Positions 7,460 through 11,211 of a DNA stretch of 11,211 nucleotides are shown here, in pieces (the stretch's first letter is position 1; every line of letters begins with the position of its first letter). The notes below the pieces were generated by a model that ran no database searches, had not been told where the DNA came from, and worked only from the letters and a program-made list of their open reading frames with translations. Both the position numbers and the translations under genes were made by a program. The stretch comes from Prevotella sp. UBA4341 (lineage in GTDB: Bacteria > Bacteroidota > Bacteroidia > Bacteroidales > Bacteroidaceae): the NCBI GenBank assembly GCA_002393705.1, contig DGTH01000104.1, positions 5,536 through 16,746 on the forward strand, in the 5' to 3' direction.

Positions 7460-9535
7460 TTACGATATGATGTCTTTTTTCATTTCACTGCTCACTCGCT
7501 CACACGGAATGCTGACCCAGGCCGACGTGCCTTTGCCCAGTTCGGAGCTGAACTCCACCGAGCCGCCCATCAGCTCTACCAGGCCCTTCACTATGGGTAG
7601 CACCAGTCCGCTGCCGCACTGCTCCTGGTCTTGGTTGCGGCAGAAGCGGTCGAAGATGTGGGGCAGCGTCTCGCGGTCTATACCCACGCCGGAGTCTTCC
7701 ACCGTAATGTTCAGCGCCCCCTGACGGTATTCGTACTTGGCACGCACGCTGCCTTCGCGGGTGAAGTGGACGGCCCAGAAGACCAGCATCTCGATGACCT
7801 TGCCTAACAGCTCGTCGTCGATGATGACCTCCAGGTGTTCGTAGGGGTTTTCTATGATGGTCTTCAGGTTCTGGCTCGTGTTGTGGCTCCAGCCCATGTG
7901 GCAGTGTCCGTCGAAGGTCAGGGCGAAGTCGGTCTGCTGGGGTTTCACTTCTATCATGTGTGCGTCGATGCGCGAGATGTAGAGAATGTCGTTCACCAGT
8001 TCCAGCAGGGCGTTCGAGCTCTTCTTGATTTCCTCCACGAAGACGGGCTCGTCCTGCGGGTTGTGCTCCTGCTCGAAGAGTTCGGCAAATCCCAGCACGT
8101 TGGCCAGTGGCGTACGTATCTCGTAGCTCATGTTCTGCAGGAACGAGTCCTTCAGCTCCTCGGCCTCCTGGGCTTTCTGCGTCTCCTGGCGCAGCCGGTT
8201 CTCGGTGTGAACCAGTCTGGTGTCGTTACGGCCCATGCCGAAGTAGTGGGTCACGTGTCCTTCCTCGTCACGCATGGCTATTCCCAAGAAGGTCATCCAG
8301 ATGTTGCGGCCCTCCTTGTCACGGAAGATGGTCTTCAGTCTTTGCTCCACCTTGTTGAGATATCCGTGGTCCATCTGTTTGATGAGCCTTCGGGCCTTTA
8401 GCCGGTATTCAGGTGCTATGCAGTCCAGAGCCCTGATTTGCGTGAGTTCGTAGCGTGGCTGGTTCAGGTCGGTGGTTATCTGTATGACGTGGCGCTCAGG
8501 CAGGTAGCTCATGAGTCGTATGTCGGCCATCTGCAGTGCCATGTTGATGTTTTCCACGTAGGCCTTCACGTCGTTGGTGGCCGCTTGCAGTTCCTTCATG
8601 GAGTGGCGCTCCGTGCGGTAGCGGGTCACCATGTCGGTGGTGTCGCGCCCCTGTAGTATCATGCCTAACAGTTCGCCCTGTTCGTCGCGCAGGGGGAAGA
8701 GCATCATTTCGTAGAGCAGATTTCCGCCGCGCGTCACGCCCTTGGCTTTTCTGCCCTCCTTCTCCATGCGCTGTATGTCGATGGAGGTGACGCAGTGTGT
8801 CTTCTCCACTTTTTGGGCATCGTAGTTAAAGTAGGTCACGTTCTCCAACCGCTGGCGAGCATTGATAAAGGCTTGTTTGTCGGTTATGCCGAACGTCTGG
8901 CACGCATGGTCGTTAATGTCGTTGATGATGCCCATCTCGTCGTAGAGCACCATGTCGATGATAGAGGAGTTAAAGATGTTCTGGTAGGTCAGCAGCTCGT
9001 CTCTTTCGCGCTCGCGCTGCTGCCGTTCGTGCGTCACGTCGCGCTGCACGCCTACGATGGTGGTTGGAACGCCCGTCTCGTCGCGCTTCAGCACCTTGAC
9101 CTTTACCTCGTAGCGCCGCATCTCCGTTTCGCCCTGTGCGCTCCTCAGTCTTAGCGTCACCGACTCTTTGTTGCCGTCCCTGACGGCGAATATTTCATTG
9201 CGCAGCTCCTCGAAGTCGTCGCGGTCGAAGAATCGTGAGAAGTCGAAAGGCGTGTATTCCTTGTCCAGTTTTCCGTCGATGCTCAGTCGCTGGTATTTGC
9301 GGGTGGGCACGTCGTATGTCCATACGATGCTGCCCTCGGCCTGCAGCACCAGTGCAAGCCGGTTGTTTTCCTTGTTGATTTGCCTTGAGGCTTTACGCTC
9401 CAGGTGTTTGTACGTCAGGTCGTAGTAGAGCAGTGCCACCACGGTCAGTGCAACAGCCGACAGCAGTCCCCACACCACGAGGGGAATGCCTGTGGCCGCT
9501 CTTTGTGTGATGATGTCGAGTATCAGCTGCTCCAT
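7460..9535 (-). CDS. Kinase A: membrane-anchored triple-PAS sensor kinase homologue, predicted pseudokinase (His to Tyr)
   Basis: This is a 691-residue protein with one N-terminal membrane helix (about 17-38, IPLVVWGLLSAVALTVVALL) and no periplasmic domain. Three PAS-like domains lie at about 57-165, 185-298 and 327-438 (PAC-like ends VQRDVTHERQ and GRDTTDM). The DHp motif reads NMSYEIRTPLANVLGF: the phosphoacceptor His is Tyr471 (TAC, complement of 8123-8125). The N-box aligns as EMLVFWAVHFT, so both conserved Asn are lost (Met583, Trp587). G1 (EDSGVGI, Asp614), the F-box (IFDRF) and part of G2 (GSGL, 641-644) remain, so nucleotide binding is not ruled out, but Mg-ATP catalysis and His phosphorylation are. 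The ExxT motif (EIRT) is retained. It starts 13 nt after the mnmA stop, behind an A-rich spacer without a Shine-Dalgarno sequence. It shares distinctive stretches with kinase C (ILYISR..AHM.E..PQ.TDFA), which makes the two paralogues. A role as regulator or heterodimer partner of kinase B is inferred. Confidence 0.94.
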   Translation of the reverse strand: MEQLILDIITQRAATGIPLVVWGLLSAVALTVVALLYYDLTYKHLERKASRQINKENNRLALVLQAEGSIVWTYDVPTRKYQRLSIDGKLDKEYTPFDFSRFFDRDDFEELRNEIFAVRDGNKESVTLRLRSAQGETEMRRYEVKVKVLKRDETGVPTTIVGVQRDVTHERQQRERERDELLTYQNIFNSSIIDMVLYDEMGIINDINDHACQTFGITDKQAFINARQRLENVTYFNYDAQKVEKTHCVTSIDIQRMEKEGRKAKGVTRGGNLLYEMMLFPLRDEQGELLGMILQGRDTTDMVTRYRTERHSMKELQAATNDVKAYVENINMALQMADIRLMSYLPERHVIQITTDLNQPRYELTQIRALDCIAPEYRLKARRLIKQMDHGYLNKVEQRLKTIFRDKEGRNIWMTFLGIAMRDEEGHVTHYFGMGRNDTRLVHTENRLRQETQKAQEAEELKDSFLQNMSYEIRTPLANVLGFAELFEQEHNPQDEPVFVEEIKKSSNALLELVNDILYISRIDAHMIEVKPQQTDFALTFDGHCHMGWSHNTSQNLKTIIENPYEHLEVIIDDELLGKVIEMLVFWAVHFTREGSVRAKYEYRQGALNITVEDSGVGIDRETLPHIFDRFCRNQDQEQCGSGLVLPIVKGLVELMGGSVEFSSELGKGTSAWVSIPCERVSSEMKKDIIS

Positions 9536-9548
9536 GTTTATTTTTCGT

Positions 9549-10772
9549 TTATAGGGTTATTTCGCCACTGCCGTAGCAGCGGTGGTGGTCTTTGTCATAT
9601 ACCACGCAGAACTGTCCGGGAGCCACACCGTGTATGGGGTGTTCGCAACTGACCCTCCACAGTCCGTCGTCCTCAGGGGTCAGCGTGCCCTTCAGGAACT
9701 CCGGCGTATGCCGTATCTTGAAGGTAATCCTTCCTCCCTGCTCCTTCGTAATTCCTCCGTTTCCGCCGTTCAGCCAATGCATGTCCCTCACGAGGAACTG
9801 CTGCTTGTAAGCCGTCTCGGGGTCGTAGCCGTGGCTGACGTAGAGCACGTTCTGCTGCATGTCCTTCTTGACGGCAAACCAAGGACCGCCGCCAAAACCC
9901 AGTCCGTGGCGCTGGCCGATGGTGTGAAACCACAGTCCTCGGTGCTGGCCTATCTTGCGTCCTGTCTCTAACTCTACCACGTCGCCCGGGTTCTCGCCCA
10001 AGTATCGGCGTAGGTAGTCGTTGTAGTTGATCTTGCCAAGAAAGCAGATGCCCTGCGAGTCCTTCCGGCGGGCGTTCACCAAGTGTTCCTGCTCTGCCAC
10101 TTGGCGCACCTCGTCTTTCATCATGTGGCCAATGGGGAAGAGTGCCTTCCGAAGCTGCCAGTCGTATATCTGTGCCAGGAAGTCGGTCTGGTCCTTCACG
10201 GGGTCGGGGCTGGTCGTGAGCCATTTCATTTCTCTCTCCTCATTCATCATTTCTCTCTCCTCTCTCCTCTCTCCTCTCTCCTCTTTTTTCACTCCTCTCT
10301 CCTCTTTCTTCACTTCTCTCTCCTCTCTCCTCATTTCTCTCTCCTCTCTCCTCTCTCCTCTCTCCTCTATTTCCGTCTGCGCGTAGTGGCCTGTGGCTAT
10401 GAGGTCGTAGTCCTTGCCCGCCTTCTCGTCGAAGGCTCCGAACTTGATGAGGCGGTTACACATTACGTCGGGGTTCGGCGTCAGTCCGCTGCGCACCTTC
10501 TCCATGGTGTAGCTCGTTACCCGTTCCCAGTAGTCGCGGTGGCAATCGACCACCTCCAGCCTGCAGCCGTACTTGCGGGCCACGCTGGTAGCCATCTCCA
10601 GGTCTTCCTCGCTCGAGCAGTCCCACTCCTCTTTCTCCTCGGGGCCTATCTTGATGTAGAAACAGTCGGGCTTCAGCCCCAGTTGTGCCAGTTCGTGCAC
10701 CGCTACGGCCGAATCGACGCCTCCCGACAGGAGCACGCAAACCCGTTTTCCTTCCAGTTCTTTGATATTCAT
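9549..10772 (-). CDS. mnmA: tRNA-specific 2-thiouridylase MnmA with heptad-repeat insert
   Basis: MnmA transfers sulfur to C2 of wobble uridine 34 in tRNAs for Lys, Glu and Gln, using ATP to adenylate the base; it acts in the cytoplasm. The 407-residue product shows the PP-loop LLSGGVDSAV (SGGVDS at 16-21), the catalytic Cys in NPDVMCNRLIKF (Cys105), the tRNA-recognition stretch ATGHYA (126-131), KDQTDFL (193-199), the second catalytic Cys in DSQGICFLG (Cys243) and the C-terminal HTIGQRHGLG segment. MnmA is usually around 360 residues. The excess is a Glu/Arg/Lys-rich insert at about 137-181, coded by a 7-bp repeat tract. ATG 10772 is chosen because homology begins there and a promoter -7 element ends 4 nt upstream; the frame stays open to 10907, but those 45 codons are A/T-rich and cover the promoter. 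It is the first gene of the apparent operon. Bacteroidetes can hold several mnmA-type paralogues, so this may not be the only one. Confidence 0.93.
   Translation of the reverse strand: MNIKELEGKRVCVLLSGGVDSAVAVHELAQLGLKPDCFYIKIGPEEKEEWDCSSEEDLEMATSVARKYGCRLEVVDCHRDYWERVTSYTMEKVRSGLTPNPDVMCNRLIKFGAFDEKAGKDYDLIATGHYAQTEIEERGERREEREMRREEREVKKEERGVKKEERGERREEREMMNEEREMKWLTTSPDPVKDQTDFLAQIYDWQLRKALFPIGHMMKDEVRQVAEQEHLVNARRKDSQGICFLGKINYNDYLRRYLGENPGDVVELETGRKIGQHRGLWFHTIGQRHGLGFGGGPWFAVKKDMQQNVLYVSHGYDPETAYKQQFLVRDMHWLNGGNGGITKEQGGRITFKIRHTPEFLKGTLTPEDDGLWRVSCEHPIHGVAPGQFCVVYDKDHHRCYGSGEITL
10233..10365 (-). repeat. Intragenic heptanucleotide tandem repeat in mnmA (19 units of 7 bp)
   Basis: On the plus strand the unit is TCTCTCC (GGAGAGA in the mnmA sense). 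Twelve exact copies occur at starts 10233, 10254, 10261, 10268, 10275, 10296, 10317, 10324, 10338, 10345, 10352 and 10359. The seven remaining registers hold variants that begin with TC (for example TCATTTC, TCTTTCT, TCACTTC). All sit in one 7-bp phase across 133 bp. Three units make 21 bp, so the translation repeats every seven residues: EERGERR, EEREMRR, EEREVKK, EERGVKK. Pure units contain no stop in any sense frame. The insert falls between GHYA and KDQ, a region that varies in MnmA. The charged heptads could form a helix; no function is known. Confidence 0.93.
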
Positions 10773-10776
10773 GCTG

Positions 10777-10807
10777 CAAAGATAACTTAAAACGAGCAAA
10801 ATGCAAA
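10777..10807 (-). promoter_or_regulatory. Bacteroidetes-type promoter for mnmA and probably the kinase operon
   Basis: On the minus strand, TTTG (10807-10804) is followed by 19 nt and then TATCTTTG (10784-10777). This matches the Bacteroidetes primary-sigma consensus TTTG, about 19-21 nt, TAnnTTTG. Only four bases (CAGC) separate the -7 element from the mnmA ATG, which predicts transcription starting at or within a few bases of the start codon, giving a leaderless or nearly leaderless mRNA. A second TTTG at 10800-10797 is too close to the -7 element to serve. Confidence 0.68.
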
Positions 10808-10992
10808 ATAAATCGGCCTTTTTTTTACCATAATGTCGTTTCAGGCAACACTTCCACATGGATTCTTCACCAACTAAATAAAAGTTTGCTGCTAAGGAAC
10901 AAAACAATTTTCAATTTTCCAAGAAAAAGTCGAAAAAAAACACAAAAACTGACGCAAAATTTCTATTTTATTGTATCATAAATGTTTAGACC

Positions 10993-11029
10993 GCGTCGGT
11001 TTCTATTTTTTAAAGAAGCAAACTGACGC
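10993..11029. repeat. Imperfect inverted repeat, 10-bp arms and 17-nt loop
   Basis: The left arm GCGTCGGTTT (10993-11002) pairs with the right arm AAACTGACGC (11020-11029) in nine Watson-Crick pairs and one G-T pair. Neither strand has a T-run after the stem, so it does not look like an intrinsic terminator. It directly adjoins the palindromic tandem array. It could be an operator or chance; I assign no function. Confidence 0.4.
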
Positions 11030-11032
11030 AGA

Positions 11033-11142
11033 GAGAAGCGGCACTTCTCTCATGGAGAAACGGTACTTCTCCCATGGAGAAGCGGCACTTCTCTCATGGA
11101 GAAGCGGTACTTCTCTCATGGAGAAGCGGCACTTCTCTCCTG
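11033..11142. repeat. Five tandem copies of a 22-bp hairpin-forming repeat
   Basis: Copies lie at 11033-11054, 11055-11076, 11077-11098, 11099-11120 and 11121-11142. Each is GAGAAG (GAGAAA in copy 2), a 5-nt CGGYA loop, CTTCTC, then a 5-nt YCATG linker (TCCTG in copy 5). The arms give a 6-bp stem, and flanking CATG can extend it. The loop pyrimidine alternates C, T, C, T, C along the array, as expected if a 44-bp dimer was the unit that expanded. There are no spacers, so this is not CRISPR. It lies about 260 bp upstream of the mnmA start, and no gene borders it within the window. Confidence 0.9.
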
Positions 11143-11175
11143 TTAAGTAACATACAAAAAATAAGTTGGGATTTT

Positions 11176-11211
11176 GAGGTACGAGTTTTTTTCGAGGTAC
11201 GAGGTGCGAGG
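11176..11211 (+). repeat. Short heptanucleotide repeat GAGGTRC, cut by the right window edge
   Basis: GAGGTACGAG occurs at 11176-11185 and again at 11194-11203. The second occurrence continues as a 7-bp tandem: GAGGTAC (11194-11200), GAGGTGC (11201-11207), GAGG (11208-11211). A T-rich stretch separates the two. The period of 7 and the GAGG core recall the tract in mnmA, although the sequence differs. The array probably continues outside the window, so its size is unknown. Confidence 0.55.

Larger units (their letters stand above)
10773..11032. other. A/T-rich intergenic region upstream of mnmA, no gene seen
   Basis: About 260 bases with A/T runs contrast with the GC-rich genes to the left. 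No reading frame has protein-like composition. The part next to mnmA holds its promoter. Further right lie the 9-bp direct repeat ACTGACGCA (10948-10956 and 11022-11030), a repeated TTTCTATTTT (10960-10969 and 11000-11009) and one inverted repeat, listed separately. I see no tRNA, riboswitch or terminator with a T-run. Confidence 0.6.

Noticed and set aside
10233..10365. mnmA as a broken gene because of the repeat insertion
   Set aside because: The frame continues through the tract, and both catalytic cysteines and all downstream motifs are in frame, so the gene is intact in this sequence.
10083..10790. Plus-strand open frame across mnmA with Ser/Leu/Phe-rich repeats
   Set aside because: It is the antisense reading of the heptad tract and flanking mnmA sequence; it has no start context or recognisable domain.
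10773..10907. 45-codon N-terminal extension of mnmA in the same frame
   Set aside because: MnmA homology begins at Met 10772, the extension is A/T-rich, and the promoter elements lie within it.
10993..11029. Possible intrinsic terminator
   Set aside because: Neither strand has a T-run after the stem, the loop is long (17 nt), and no gene end is adjacent.
11033..11142. Possible CRISPR array
   Set aside because: The 22-bp units are directly contiguous with no unique spacers, and no cas gene is present.

Overview
The window looks like a chromosomal segment of a Bacteroidetes bacterium, most likely a Prevotella-like member of the Bacteroidales. The evidence is one well-placed Bacteroidetes-type promoter (TTTG, 19 bases, TATCTTTG), gene starts without Shine-Dalgarno sequences, GC-rich genes beside a very A/T-rich upstream region, and tandem PAS-type sensor kinases of a kind common in this group. 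The genus is an inference.

All five genes lie on the minus strand and read right to left as one tight unit: mnmA (10772-9549), kinase A (9535-7460), kinase B (7453-5417), kinase C (5420-2685) and kinase D (2678 to beyond position 1). The junctions are 13 nt, 6 nt, a 4-nt ATGA overlap and 6 nt, so co-transcription is likely. mnmA encodes the tRNA U34 2-thiolase. A, B, C and D are membrane-bound three-PAS sensor histidine kinase homologues. No response regulator is visible. Kinase D runs off the left edge, and any regulator would lie beyond it.

The main discovery is that the kinases form two tandem pairs, each with a degenerate kinase first and an intact one second. A and C have lost the phosphoacceptor His (Tyr471 and Gln697) and the catalytic N-box Asn (Trp587 and Met812). 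B and D keep both (His455/Asn570 and His716/Asn832). A resembles C and B resembles D along their cytoplasmic lengths, so a pseudokinase-kinase pair was probably duplicated as a unit. Both members of the second pair (C, D) carry a signal peptide and a periplasmic SBP_bac_3-like solute-binding domain. Both members of the first pair (A, B) have only one N-terminal membrane helix. This suggests each pair works as a sensor with a regulatory pseudokinase partner.

A second point of interest is mnmA. It contains a 133-bp tract of 19 in-phase heptanucleotide units, coding for a charged Glu/Arg/Lys insert between the GHYA motif and the KDQ motif. Because 7 is not a multiple of 3, copy-number change would usually shift the frame, so this is a candidate hypermutable site in a tRNA-modification gene.

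The right end (10773-11211) holds no gene I can support. It contains the mnmA promoter, an A/T-rich stretch with a 10-bp inverted repeat, five tandem copies of a 22-bp hairpin-forming repeat, and the beginning of another heptanucleotide repeat cut by the window edge.
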